This document shows positions 45,632 through 57,717 of a stretch of 64,000 nt of DNA, piece by piece (the stretch's first letter is position 1; each line of letters starts with the position of its first letter). This stretch comes from Zygnema cylindricum (taxonomy: Eukaryota; Streptophyta; Zygnematophyceae; Zygnematales; Zygnemataceae). The position numbers and the translations under genes are program-made. The DNA is taken from NCBI GenBank assembly GCA_037447655.1, contig JBBHKE010000769.1:159729-223728 (forward strand). The letters run 5' to 3'. The notes beneath the pieces were generated by a model. That model was not told the origin of the DNA. It was given only the letters and a program-made list of their open reading frames with translations, and did no database searches.

Positions 45632-46678
45632 TGAAACTCTGAGACCTCCATAAGTCCTCAGAGTGGACAGCTTCCAAGAAGCCTCTAGGATTATTCTGAC
45701 CCCTTTGTGTTTAAGCAAAAATAACTGCCACCTTGGCAGACAAAAACTCTGACCACCTTGACCCCTGTGAAGACAAGACTCCCCTGAGTCGATAGCAAAA
45801 AGAATCTCTGAATTTGCTCCCCTGAGCAGTAAGTTATGGAGGGTCAAAGTTGACCTTTTGTACAGAAGCTCTTTGGGAGAGAGGGTCCTATCTTCTAATT
45901 TTTCTAAGTCCTATCTCTCTTAGAGACTCTATCTACTGATGTACAGAACCAATCAGATTACAATTCCGTACGCAAAAGTACAGCTGCCGGTGTACTTTAT
46001 GTACGCACACTGTACCACATGCCCTAAATGTCGACACGTGGTATGTCCGGATTCGCTCCTTTAATCCTCAGAGATGTCGCGCTCCAATGTAACTTCGCCA
46101 CGTGTCATCCGATGTGGCGATGCCCACAAACCGCCGAATTCTCCTTCCGCGATCTCGGCGCTAATTCCGGCCGTCCGATTAAACTCGCATTTGATCGTAG
46201 CCGTAATAAATACATGCGCGGTATTTGTTTCGCTTACGAAATCAATGCGCGGTATTAATTTCTTATCCGTACCGCAATTCGTACTTTTACACTACCATAT
46301 CTATGTATCCAGTTAACAGTTATAGTTAAATGACTTATCCTACGTGTACATGTTTAAATAATTATCGTACTATATACTACGTAACACTACTTCTAGACTT
46401 AACGGCTAAGGCTACTGGCTATCTACTCTTTGACGGCCGGCAGGTACAAGGATCAAATCCTGTCGCTGGCACATACCTTTTAGTAATTAATCCATATACT
46501 AATATAAATTTCCCGTAAACCTGAGGATAGCCTAGGTAGCCATGGCTTTAGCTTCCTCTCCAATTTCTCAATGACTGCGACAAGTTTTAGAGTTGGAGAG
46601 AGAAGTTAGAGGTAGACTGCCTCGGCTTCTTTATTTCTATTCATACCTAGAAAATACTTAAAACCATTAATTTCTACA
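45632..46678 (-). repeat. 3' LTR of copia-2
   Basis: Matches 51029-52074 with scattered substitutions, for example in the first 100 bp. It includes a block with GGATCAAATCC (46450-46460) that resembles a tRNA T-arm on the + strand. Confidence 0.95.
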
Positions 46679-46691
46679 CTCCCCCTATTTT

Positions 46692-49600
46692 CTAGTCAAT
46701 CTTTAATTTCAGACCACACTTCTCCCTGCAGAAAATTAGCTTAGGGGAAGGCACAGGTTTGGTCATCATATCTGCTACCATCTCACTATCTGGTCGGTAC
46801 TCTAAACTGATTATTTTATTTTCTACTTTCTCTCTAACAAAGCTGAGTCTAATGTCCATGTGTTTAGCTTTAAAATGATGTTTAGGATTGGCAGAAATAG
46901 CGATTGCTGCTTGATTATCACAAAATATTTTCTGCACACCACTCTTAAGATGACCAAGTTCACCAAGTAAAGACTTGACCCACATCAATTCTTTTACAGC
47001 AGAGCAAGAGGCCATATACTCAGCCTCCATGGTGAACTGAGCAATAACCTTTTGCTGTTTGGTACTCTAACAGCAAGCCCCATCACCCACATATAATACA
47101 TATCCAGAAGTGCATCTCCTCATCGGAGCATCACCATAACTAACATCACTCCAAGTAGTGATGTCAGTATTCTCCCCACCCAAATGCAACCATGGATCCC
47201 TAGTTCCTATCAAGTATCTAAGAACTCTCTTAGCTGCCTCCCAATCCTTCTTAGTGGGAGCATTTAGACTTCTACTCAGCACTCCTACAGCTGCAGCTAA
47301 ATCCGGCCGGGTACAATTCATAAAATAGATTAGACTTCTCACTAATTGCCTGTAAACAATAGTCTGCATGAACTTTTGTTCTTCAGGAGATAATTCCTCG
47401 TCTAAGACTATGACTCCTTCTTCCTCACTCCCCTCACTTCCCTTCTTCAATTCCATTGGAGTTGTACAACTATTAGCTTTATCCATTTGAAATTTTTGAA
47501 GCATCTTCCATATTGCTTCCTTTTGAGTCAATCTTATATTTTTTCTTTTTCAGGCTCTCTCTACTTCAATTCCCAAAATATATTTTGCTTCCCCCATATC
47601 CTTCATTTCAAATCTCCCCTTAAGATCGATTTTCATTTTATTAATTTTTTCCATTGATTTACTTAAAACAAGCAAATCATCAACATAAATTGCAATAAAT
47701 ATAAAACCTTCCTCATCTTCGAAAACATAGATTGAGTGATCTGAGCTGATCCGGATATATCCCAGACCGGTAAGAAACTCATCAAGCTTCTTATTCCACT
47801 GTCGAGGCGCCTGTTTCAAACCATAAAGAGATTTAATCAGCCGGCATACCTTACTCTCCTCTCCTTCTTCCACAAACCCTTCGGGTTGTCGCATGAAGAT
47901 CTCCTCTTCCAATTCTCCATGCAAAAAGGCTGGTTTGATGTCCATCTGGTGCACTTCCATGTCTTCCGCTGCTGCCAGGCTAAGAAGTATGCGGACGGAG
48001 GGAAATCTGACCACCGGGGCAAAGGTTTCCTCGTAGTCAATTCCCTCCTTTTGTGTAAATCCCTTTGCCACTAGTCGGGCCTTGTAGCGCTCGATTGTGT
48101 TATCTGGGTTCAGTTTTAATTTTAAAACCCACTTACAACCGATTGGTTTTCGGTTAGGTGGACAATCCACCAGCTCCCAAGTATCGCTGCCATAATTGAG
48201 GCCATCTCTTCATTGATGGCTGTCTTCCACCGATTTCTTTTTGGACAAGTCATCGCCTCTCCATAAGTTTGAGGTTCATCTTGATGAGATAGTTTTGTTA
48301 CCTTGTTATTAACCTGTTTTTCTTGCAGTCTTTTACTACTTCTCCTTCCCCCTTCAAAATCTGAGGCCGGAATAGATGGTTCTCGTGGATTCTTTTGAAC
48401 AAACTTCGTTTCTCCCCTATCCCTTGATTCTGAATCAATTTCCACCACGTCTTCCGCTTCGAGTAGAGATGTCACTGGAGTTTCCACAGCCGAGTCCTTT
48501 TCAGTCTGATTTGTACCTCCAAGAATGTCATCGTCTCTAAAACCTGGATAGTTAGGAAGCTCAAAGTCATCAGAATTTTCTGACTCAAATCTGATTTTTA
48601 CTGACTTTGTATATTTGAAGGGATCCACAGACTTTCCTTCATCCATAACTACTAGATGCTTTACTAAGATTATATCTTCTCTTTTTAGATCATAAACTCT
48701 ATATCCTTTAACATCCTCATCATATCCTAATAAGTATCCCGGTTTTTCTTTAGGATCTAACTTCCAATTAGACCGATCTGTATCTAGACTGAATACTTGA
48801 TTGCCGAAAACCTTTAAATGAGATAAGTCTGGTTTCCGGCCTGTCCATCTCTCATAAGGTGTTTGATCTTTTATAGCTGAAGTAAGAACTCTATTTTTGA
48901 GGTAATTAGCACAGTTCATTGCTTCTGCCCAAAACCTTTTTCCTATCTTCTTATCCGACAACATACTTCTAGCACTATCACTTAGTGTTCTATTTAACCT
49001 TTCAGCTACCCCATTCTGTTCCGGATTTTCTGGAACTATCTTTTGGTGTTGAACCCCATCTTCCCTCAAAAAATCCTCAAACTGGTTAGAAGTATACTCT
49101 CCACCATTGTCACTCCTTACTCTCTTGATTGGAGTTTCATGGAGTTTTTCGCTCCATGTTTTATATTGTCTAAAACAATCCTGAGTGTTGACTTGTTTTT
49201 CAAAAAATACACCCGGGAATACCGAGACCAATCATCAGTTATAGTCATCATAAATCTCTTCCCCCCCGGTGAGGGCACTCTTGGCGGTCCCCAAATATCT
49301 GTGTGTACTAGATCTAGAAGTTTTTCTCCCTTGTAGGTGGCTGTTTTAAGAAAAGGTAATCTGTGTGCTTTACCTTGAGCACACCCACTACAATCACTTA
49401 TATCATCACTCTCACTGAACTGAATCCCTTCCACCACTCCCATCTTTTTCATCTCTCTTAACTTATCTAGATTCAATTGCCCAAGCCTCTTATGCCACAT
49501 CATAATATCATGAACACCAACATAATAAAGTTTCTTCGTTTCATTACTTAAGATCAACCTAAACATCCCATGGCTACCTTTCTCAGCAATGAAATAGACA

Positions 49601-51048
49601 TCCTCCTCAAAACTAGCAGTAAAGACTCCTTCCCTACTGCTAGTAAAAAAACCCTTATCATGTAATAAAGATGTAGAGATAAGGTTTTTGTTCAGCTCCG
49701 GAATAAACAATACATCGGAGAATGTTAATATGGATGTCTTTCCTTCTACTAACACTTTCAGATCTACCGATCCTACAAGAGTAGTGGTGACTATCCTCCC
49801 ATCCCCGTACTCTATCTCTACGGTGGGAATCTTTCTTATCTTAGTGAACAAGTGCCTATCTTTACACATGTGCATTGAGGCACCTGAATCTATAATCCAG
49901 CCTGCTTCACCTTTCAATCCACCGTAAGCACATTTCTGCCTTCGTGGAATTTCAACATCAGTTTTCGCCTCTAACTCCTCATCCAAAAAGAGCTCATCGT
50001 CCTCGTCCTCGGATTCCGCCTCAAGTACCTGTGTGACAAGGGCCTTTTTCTTTCCTCTCGGGGTACCACCGGTCTGCCCCTCCTTTAACCAAAGCTCGGT
50101 TAGCTTAGTGCACTCTGCCATATAGTGCCCCGGTTTCTTACAAAAATGACATAAACCTTTGGGAGCCCTTGGTTCGAACTCGTCAACCTGTTTTTTCTGC
50201 TCCCTACCCCCATAGTTTCCGACTGGTTTCCGGGAATCCTTGTTCCTCCAATCGGTCGCTGTTGCCAAGGCTTGGCCACTCTTTCCTCCCCTTCGGATCT
50301 CAATCGTATTCTCTCGAACGAGAATCATCCCTACCACTGAGTTCCATATCCACCTTGAGTCCGACAAGTCCTGCACACGGTTGACTATGTTCTCGAACTC
50401 ATCAGGTAACTTCATTAGTAAACAGTTAACCTTTTCTTTTTCACTAAAAACTTTTCCCGCACTCTCTAGCTCCATGAAGAGTGTAGCAAGCTCATTGCAA
50501 AAATCCAACATATTTCCCCCTTTGTATACATACTCCTTAACTTTCTGATCAGCCAACTGTTGTTGCTGAATCGTACCACTTCGGTACATCTCTATGAGAG
50601 CCATCCAAAGATCGGATGCCCTCTCTACCTGCAAATGAGGACATGCAAGTCATTGAGTGAGATGGCGTAGGATGAAGTGCTTTGCCGCCATATTGTTGAA
50701 ATCCCAGGTTTCAGTATCATTTTCCTCGTTCCTCGGAATAGGTGACATGAATACTAAACCAGTTGCTATTGGTGTGGTCGCCTCCTTCTCCTTTCCTTTG
50801 TCCACCACCTCTCCTTCCTTTGTTTCCTCCGTTGAAGGTGAATCCTCTTTCCTGGTGAATCTGCTTCATTTAAACCATGGAGGAATTCCAAGACTTGATG
50901 GACGCCCCAATCGTCCACTCACTATCCCCCAAAACCTTTTTTCGCATAGAGCTCCTATCATCATACTTTCCCAGTATATGAAGCCAGTTCCATTAAAGAT
51001 TGGTACCCTAGAGGGTGGGCCCATAACCTGAAACTTTGAGACCTCCAT
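46692..51048 (-). pseudogene. Gag-pol of copia-2, degenerate
   Basis: On the minus strand the frame begins with ATG at 51048 inside the 5' LTR. The gag part is followed by a CX2CX4HX4C knuckle (about 50147-50106), protease WIIDSGAS (about 49905), a pre-integrase HH-CC part (about 49510-49375), an integrase core with SDNGGEY and EQNG (about 49110-48990), reverse transcriptase with intact YVDD (about 47685) and RNase H ending near 46692. Breaks: TGA codons near 50866 and 50650 in gag, a frameshift near 49195 (integrase), a frameshift near 48190 before RT, TGA near 47548, and TAG at 47067-47069 where a Trp codon is expected. No intact polyprotein is possible. Confidence 0.93.
51014..51028 (-). 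other. Primer binding site of copia-2 (initiator tRNA-Met anticodon-loop type)
   Basis: GGTTATGGGCCCACC directly follows the 5' LTR in element orientation. All 15 bases are complementary to GGUGGGCCCAUAACC in the anticodon arm of plant initiator tRNA-Met. It is read in the gag frame and contains an in-frame ATG. Confidence 0.88.
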
Positions 51049-52074
51049 AAGTCCTCAGAGTGGACAGCTTCCAAGAAGCCTCTAGGATAATCCTGACCCC
51101 TTTGTGTTTAAGCAAAAATAACTGCCACCCTGGCAGACAAAAACTCTAACCACCTTCACCCCTGTGAAGACAAGACTCCCCTGAGTCAATAGCAAAAAGA
51201 ATCTCTGAATTTGCTCCCCTGAGCAGTAAGTTATGGAGGGTCAAAGTTGACCTTTTGTACAGAAGCTCTCTGGGAGAGAGGGTCCTATCTTCTAATTTTT
51301 CTAAGTCCTATCTCTCTCACAGACTCTATCTATTGATGTACGGAACCAATCAGATTACAGTTCCGTACGCAAAAGTACAGCTACCGGTGTACTTTATGTA
51401 CGGACACTGTACGACATGCCCTAAATGTCGACACGTGGTATGTCCGGATTCCCTCCTTTAATCCTCGGAGATGCCGCGCTCCAATGTAACTTCGCCACGT
51501 GTCATCCAATGTGGAGATGCCCACAAACCGCCGAATTCTCCTTCCGCGATCTCGGCGCTAATTCCGGCCGTCCGATTAAACTCACATTTGATCGTAGCCG
51601 TAATAAATACATGCGTGGTATTTGTTTCGCTTACGAAATCAATGCGCGGTATTGATTTCTTATCTGTACCGCAATTCGTACTTTTACACTACCATATCTA
51701 TGTATCCCGTTAACAGTTATAGTTAAATGACTTATCCTACGTGTACATGTTTAAATAATTATCGTACTATTACTACGTAACACTACTTCTAGACTTAACG
51801 GTTAAGGCTACCGGCTATCTACTCTCTGACGGCCGGCAGGTACAAGGATCAAATTCTGTCGCCGGCACATTCCTTTTAGTAATTAATCCCTATACTAATA
51901 TAAATTTCCCGTAAACTTGAGGATAGCCTAGGTAGCCATGGCTCTAGCTTCCTCTCCAATTTCTCAGTGACTGCGACAAGTTTGAGAGTTGGAGAGAGAA
52001 GTTAGAGGTAGACTGCCTCGGCTTCTTTATTTCTATTCAGACCTAGAAAATACTTAAAACCATTAATTTCTACA
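51029..52074 (-). repeat. 5' LTR of copia-2
   Basis: 1046 bp, TG to CA. In element orientation the last 20 bp contain the gag ATG (51048-51046). Flanked outside by CTACT (52075-52079). Confidence 0.95.
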
Positions 52075-52142
52075 CTACTGTGAGTACCAATAGAGGTCTC
52101 AGAGTTGCATCTTTATCTACTCTAATTACGATTCGCGGTGTA

Positions 52143-53739
52143 GTTTTTAGGGTAGGCGCGGGGATTTTTTGGGCCGTGGTGGGATCGGTGGATGTTCACG
52201 CGGAGGTCACAGATATCCCAACCTAGGAGACCAAAGAAAATCACCGATATTCCCCGCGGAACGTGAAATTTTGGAAGAAGCGTCATTGTTTACTGCGTCG
52301 CGCCATTTCCTTGGTCAAAAAAAATCGCGTGATTTGTGTTTGGGCAGGCAATGTCCAAATTTGGTTTTTTTACTTTTTCCTTCGGGAAAAAAAAAACTTT
52401 CCTCCTACAGCCCTAACAAATTAATAATTGGTCTAATGGTCTAAAAAATTGATTACTTGTGGCCGTCAAGAGAAAGGGAATGAATTTGATGAAATGAAGT
52501 TATGTGCTCAATAGAAGACAAGTGGTGAACATAAACAGAAGTTATAATTAGAGAGATTGGAGCGTATTACTGTGTAATAAAGGAATAAAGCATGAAAAAG
52601 AGGTAAATGTATATTCATAAATAAATGGAGTGAATACAATGGACGTTTATGTTGGTGGATGATAGTAGGTTTAAAGCCTAGGCATCACGAACAAAAAATT
52701 ATAATCCAATGCGAATGATTGTTATTTGTATTTTACTTAAGCATCCATCGTATATACAATTGTTAAACCATTTATGATGTGTCCCTTTACGGTGAAGCTT
52801 TTTTAAGTAAATATTGTCGATACACGGTAATAGTTTGTATTTTCACTGTGTTCCATGATACGCTGTCAACATTGTTGGAGGGCTTGTCTTCGATGTTGTT
52901 ATAATAACTAATATCAACATGGGCATATTCAACCACAATCATTTACATAATAAAGATTCAAATATTTGGTGAAGTTTAGTTTGAACATTTAGAGATATAC
53001 ACCTGAAATGCATAAGTATTTTCTGTAGTTAACACGTATAAACATACTTTGTTGTGTTAGACAATAGCTATATCGTTGTTATATACCTCAATGTCAATAG
53101 ATTTATCTAAATATTTAATGTCCATTCATTTATTTAGCTTTTGTTTATCACTCAAATATTAGGTTGCAAAGGGAATGATGTCCTTTACTTTATTCCAATC
53201 TTACATTTGAAAATAAGTCATGTTTATCATATTTCACAAAAGCAGATGTTACGACGTTGTTTCCTTAAATGGAAACTCAAATGTCTTGTGCGCTAAAACA
53301 TTAACAAAGAAAATGACGTGCTTCATATAGGAGGTCATGGGACATGTGACACAACAATTATTAAAATTAAGCTTTCAATGAGATATCAATGCCTTAAATT
53401 TTAAAAATGTCATGCCCCTTTCAATGTGCCGTATGGATTTCTAATTCCACATAAAAGGACAATAAAGAGAAGACTTCTTACGTTTTTAAAACGTTAAAAT
53501 ATTGATAAACTACTACTAAAACATTTTATTTTTCTTGTAGCTTTGTTTTCAAACTCTTGCAATTAACTATTTGTTTACACATTTGTTCGAATTAACTCTC
53601 TAGTTGAAAACCGCCCTGCAAAATTGGGTGCCCGTTTGATTTTCGTGATATGGTCAACAACAAAAAACGAAGAGCTCACGATGCTTCCTTCTTGTAAATC
53701 GTTAACGCAAAGCGACAATAAAAATGTCCATAATATGGT
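52143..53739. other. No supported gene
   Basis: AT-rich sequence. A frame of about 90 codons at 52169-52444 has no recognisable domain and no second line of support. Confidence 0.5.
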
Positions 53740-54771
53740 TTAGGGTAACCATCCATCAGGCGTCCCCAATAGTTGTACGGTCACGTTTACCGGCGGTAAA
53801 ATTTGTAACACCCTTCCATCAGGTCGTGCCAGTGAAGCTAAAATTGTTGATTTGTTAGATTGCAATTGGTACCACGTACGATCATGTTGAGCCGCTTGGG
53901 AATAATTATAATTTCGAAGAGAACAAAATCGCAATTGCGTATGTGTACGGATAGACGCCGATTAAAATATCTTAGTAGCGTCACGCTAATGTACAATCTG
54001 AATGATCTTAAGATTGTCGTCGTACCAACGGCCATGAAAACCGTTGCAAAATTAAAGTTTGTACAAATGTCGAAGAATGTACCATTTTCTACGTGAATGC
54101 ATTATTGATGTACCAACTTGATTGTGCACATTTATGAAGGAGGCGTGAAAGGATGTCCTACAACCAAGATTATGTCGTCAAACAGACTGGCTATGATGTC
54201 AGACGGTACACGCCATTTGCCACATGTAAGTTTATAGCTTCACGTCTGTCGTGGATCGAGTCTGATTTTACAAGTGGACCAATACACGCGTCCAGTAAGC
54301 GCTAAGTGTCCTCGTGAAGACAGTCGGAGGAGACTCGCCAGGTACTAGATAGAAGGGGCGTTTGCGTCGAGAATTCAAAATCGGACGGTGGGAGTTTTCG
54401 CTAAAAAGTCTGGAGAATCTTAACGACTTTTTAGTAAACATCTTTTGTAAAACAAAAAAAAAACAGTACGTCCTAGTACGGAAGGGTACTTTCTCCAGTA
54501 AACAACCCCACTTTTCGCCTGATGGAAGGTTACCCTTACACGAAGAACTTCGCTTGAAAATTCCCGCACCCGCGTTTCCCTTCAAGGGGTAGTACCAACC
54601 ATCCACAGACGAGGAAAAAATCTGCGCAGCGCCTCCCAAAACGTGAAGCGTCATGCGTAAACTATCCGCGCTAATAAAAAACCCGTAATACGAGACTGTA
54701 TTGACTTCGGGAAATCGGGACTGTCCTGTCATGCGCACAAATAAATCACCTCGGTAGTGCGCCCAAGGAAA
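53676..54771 (-). pseudogene. Unrecognised open frame of about 100 codons split by a family D element
   Basis: On the minus strand a frame without stops runs from 54771 to the edge of the family D element (54539). It continues in the same frame after removal of the element and one TTA copy (from 53742) to TGA 53678-53676. The translated part contains RMTGQSRFPEVN, YYGFFISADS, VLGGAAQIFSSS and DGWYYPLKG, with ordinary amino-acid composition and GC content above its surroundings. I cannot assign a family. It may be a remnant of a transposon or viral gene, or chance. Confidence 0.35.
53743..54535. mobile_element. Harbinger-like inverted-repeat element, family D, copy 2 (793 bp)
   Basis: It begins GGGTAACCATCCATCAGGCG and ends CGCCTGATGGAAGGTTACCC, flanked by TTA (53740-53742, 54536-54538). 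It is colinear with 40439-41212. Near the right half both copies contain ATGTCCTACAACCAAGAT, followed by a similar frame up to a GTAAGT. Confidence 0.9.
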
Positions 54772-55449
54772 TCACTAAGGAAATCCATAGTTGCGCCTAA
54801 TTTCTCTCCAAAGTATTACTGCACGGTATTGCACCACAGCGAACTTAGGTCCACACCATTGGGGACAAATCGTAAATGACAGAGAAATATGTAGCAGCGA
54901 ATAGAAATGATATGGAGAAAGGCACGAGATATGTCGATAGCGGCCAACACAATATTATGCCCAGGTGTGCAATATGGCCCACTACCGTGTATCGTTATTA
55001 GAGTCATACCGGCCAAGTCGCGTATCTATTGGTGTCAATTCTATAATTTTCCCTTTATAGAATCATAACCTAATGCAATCCCTAATTGACGTACCTATTA
55101 TAAATAAATACAATATATTTTTTTCCACAAGTCATTGCTAAAAATATTTCGAGACTCAAACTAAAAGTAAAAATTTATTGCAAAAAGTGTGATGGAAAAA
55201 ACATTCACGCTAAAAAAGAGGTAATAAAATTTAAAAACATCATTTAAAGCTTACAAAAGCCGAAAGGATACTAAGGCAAAAAAAAACGACGAAAAATTAA
55301 ACGCTATCTAAAGTATGAAACAACCAAAACTTAATAAATACACCAAAGGTGACAACACAACTCGTGACGACCCACACCCATACTAAACTAAATTCCACAC
55401 CATGTAAGATAGTAGATGTGGAATGGATCGAGTGCGATTGAGCGGACTA

Positions 55450-56000
55450 GATTCAGTGCGATTGAGCAGAAGGTAGCGCGTCTATTATATCTTGGAATTC
55501 AACGACCGCCAATTGCTTAGATATGTGTTGTTGCAGAATGAAGGCGTCGTCAACAATAAGAGAGGGTAAAGGTGGAATCTTGTTTCGAGCATTAGGCAAC
55601 AAAAGTGGAGCCTCATGAAATGGAAATATGAGTTCCTCCACAACAAGAGAGGGAAAAGTGGAATGTGGTTTCGAGCATTAGGCGGCAAAAGTAGAGCCTC
55701 ATGAAATAGAAATATGAGCTCATTCACTTTAGGGATGACTTGGGCCAAATGGGGACATCATCAACAATACCACAAAAGTAACACGAGACGTGATGGTAAG
55801 GGCTGCCAAGCTTACCTACCTAAATATATAGCCACGACAGATATAGCCATGAGACTCAAACCTAAACCGTCATTATAAATTGGAAGGTTAGTTTGTTGAC
55901 GAGCAAACGAGTCCTCCGGTCGATCATAAATTTCATGCCCGACGAGTTGGTGGCGCACACCAAAAAAATTATCATCAATGTCTTCAAGAGAAGACAAAAA
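55450..56000 (-). pseudogene. LINE-like (non-LTR retrotransposon) reverse transcriptase C-terminal remnant
   Basis: Minus-strand frames read RQQTNLPIYNDGLGLSLMAI (56000-55812), then VNELIFLFHEAL and LLLPNARNKIPPLP. This matches the order in the region downstream of the RT core in plant non-LTR elements (a GLGL block followed by a hydrophobic helix-rich part). Frames are interrupted. A tandem duplication of about 88 bp (55554-55641 and 55642-55728) has copied part of it. The assignment rests on motif resemblance only. Confidence 0.45.
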
Positions 56001-56394
56001 AGAAATCGCAATCTCCTTATGATTAATGGCCAGACCCGTAGAATGCCATGTTTGTAGGATGAGGCTTAGCTGGATAACAAACGAAATATTACTAAAAACG
56101 AGAAAAAACTAAAAGGAACGAAGAAAACTGATAAACAAAGAAATATCAATGCAGTTCAAGAGCTCTTCAAATTATTTAAGGTGGTCGTTTTTACGAGCAA
56201 TTTCTATTTGTGAAATGATGTAAAGCTTTAGAAATTACGACGCTTAACTTTCCAAATGTATGGAAATTTTTTGTGTTAATGCAGTTGGTATTCTAAATTT
56301 CAAGATTATCAACTGTCGTCTACATCGAATCTTGTTTAAGCTTTACCAAGTATGGAATGGATTTTTGCCCAATTTCTATGACATACCAAGTCAC

Positions 56395-56530
56395 ATTACA
56401 CATTACGTACACATTACATACACATTACATACACATTACATACACATTACATACACATAGCATACACATGACATACACATTACATGCACTTTACATACAC
56501 TTCACATACACATTACATACACATTACAGA
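56395..56530 (+). repeat. ACATTACATAC array
   Basis: About 12 units of 11 bp (ACACATTACAT with variants) stand in tandem. Frames rich in His/Thr/Tyr here are compositional. Confidence 0.95.
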
Positions 56531-57717
56531 CATCTTTAGTTGCAGCCGTTTGTGAATAACCCTAATGTTTTTTCGCAACCTAAATCACCTTTTTCTCGCT
56601 GCCCATATCTGATTTCCTTTTCCGGTCGAAAGGCGAGGATTCACCATTCCATCGCAACCGTCAGATTAAGAATCCCACTGGTGTGCACGGCGAAAATATT
56701 ATTTTAGTCGCGAAAAAACATTGACGCTACAGTAAAACGGTACTACACCGATACACGGTGTAGCTACCAAAAAATGCAGTCCTGACAATACGGAATTAAT
56801 TCACTCACCTGAAACCACGATCGGGCGGCCAGGATCCGGTCCACAAAATAAGGAGGGGAATTAGTAGAAATGGACAGAATGATGTGGAAAACTGGATACA
56901 ATCAAAAGGTCAAGGTTAAGATTTTTGAACTTCTTGACATCGAATCTTCCAGGAATGGTCTCCTCTTCTTTCTTGCAAAGAAATGATGTACAGAGTGATG
57001 TAAAGAAGTGATGTAGAAAAGTTTTGAGGCAGATAGTGGAGTGTACTTACAATAGGCACGCATAGATTTGAACTTTTAAATCATTTTTCCTCTTATTTTT
57101 TGTACTCTTGTTATCATAGTCCTAAGTATCTCTTAAACACCATTCATTACCTTTGAAGTCTTCCTCGTCTTTTTTTCTGTCGTAGCATTTAAGTCATCCT
57201 TTTATAAGTCTTAGTCGTCAAAAGCCTTCAATCTCATTCTGATTTGTACTTTAAAAAAGAATACAAAAAAGTTAATTTCCTCTCAAAAACATTCTGTTTG
57301 CTTTTTATTTTTTGTTTTTCGTTTTTTGTGATTCCAATTTCCCTGAGATTACTGCTACTGTTTTCTCTTCTACATTATTTTAACATAGTGGCGAAAGTAA
57401 AAAAAAGGGCCATAAAAGTGCCTGGATTCGAGATAAATACATAATAATATCTTTGGCATGAAAGTAGGTGGCTTTTAGTTAAATACATCTTAAATTTTTG
57501 ACATATAAATACCCGTATTCTATTTAAAAATATGTTGAACCTTTGAAGTACAAGTAACTTGATTCTAGTCCAATTACATTATAGTCCTTTTCGGAAAGCG
57601 AATTTCACAGGTGGTAATGCTGAGTGATTGCTTTATTTTCTTCGAAACGTGAAAGTGTAAAACTTTTTTTAGAAAGCTTATAAATAAAGCATTATCTTTC
57701 TACATAAGCTTTATTTT
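56531..57717. other. Upstream region of the NECAP gene; no supported gene
   Basis: AT-rich. It contains a tiny palindrome at 56746-56766 (CTACACCG, five bases, CGGTGTAG), which consists of two TIR-A tips back to back. No clear TATA box or other promoter element stands out. Confidence 0.45.

Larger units (their letters stand above)
45627..52079 (-). mobile_element. Complete but degenerate Ty1/copia retrotransposon (copia-2)
   Basis: LTRs 45632-46678 (1047 bp, the element's 3' LTR) and 51029-52074 (1046 bp, the 5' LTR) start TG and end CA in element orientation. The 5-bp duplication CTACT flanks them (45627-45631, 52075-52079). Polypurine tract AGGGGGAG abuts the 3' LTR (46679-46690 region); the primer binding site abuts the 5' LTR. 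The internal region encodes gag-pol in Ty1/copia order. The element is inserted in an older LTR of its own family. Confidence 0.97.
44686..52109 (+). mobile_element. Older, diverged copia-2-like LTR split by copia-2
   Basis: TGTTGAAATTAAAAG at 44686 to GGTCTCAGAGTTGCA at 52109 reads as one LTR once 45632-52079 is removed. It shares the CTTCTAACTTCTCTC, ACACGTGGCAAC and TGACC/GCTGCTC blocks with the solo LTR but at clearly lower identity. TATAAAAGG at 45431-45439 sits where the LTR promoter should be. No target duplication was found. It lies inside a TIR-A element whose right end (CTAATTACGATTCGCGGTG, TA) is at 52120-52142. Confidence 0.75.

Noticed and set aside
46390-46475. Genuine tRNA gene
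   Set aside because: A- and B-box matches are imperfect, no convincing acceptor stem, and it sits inside a repeated LTR; kept only as a finding.
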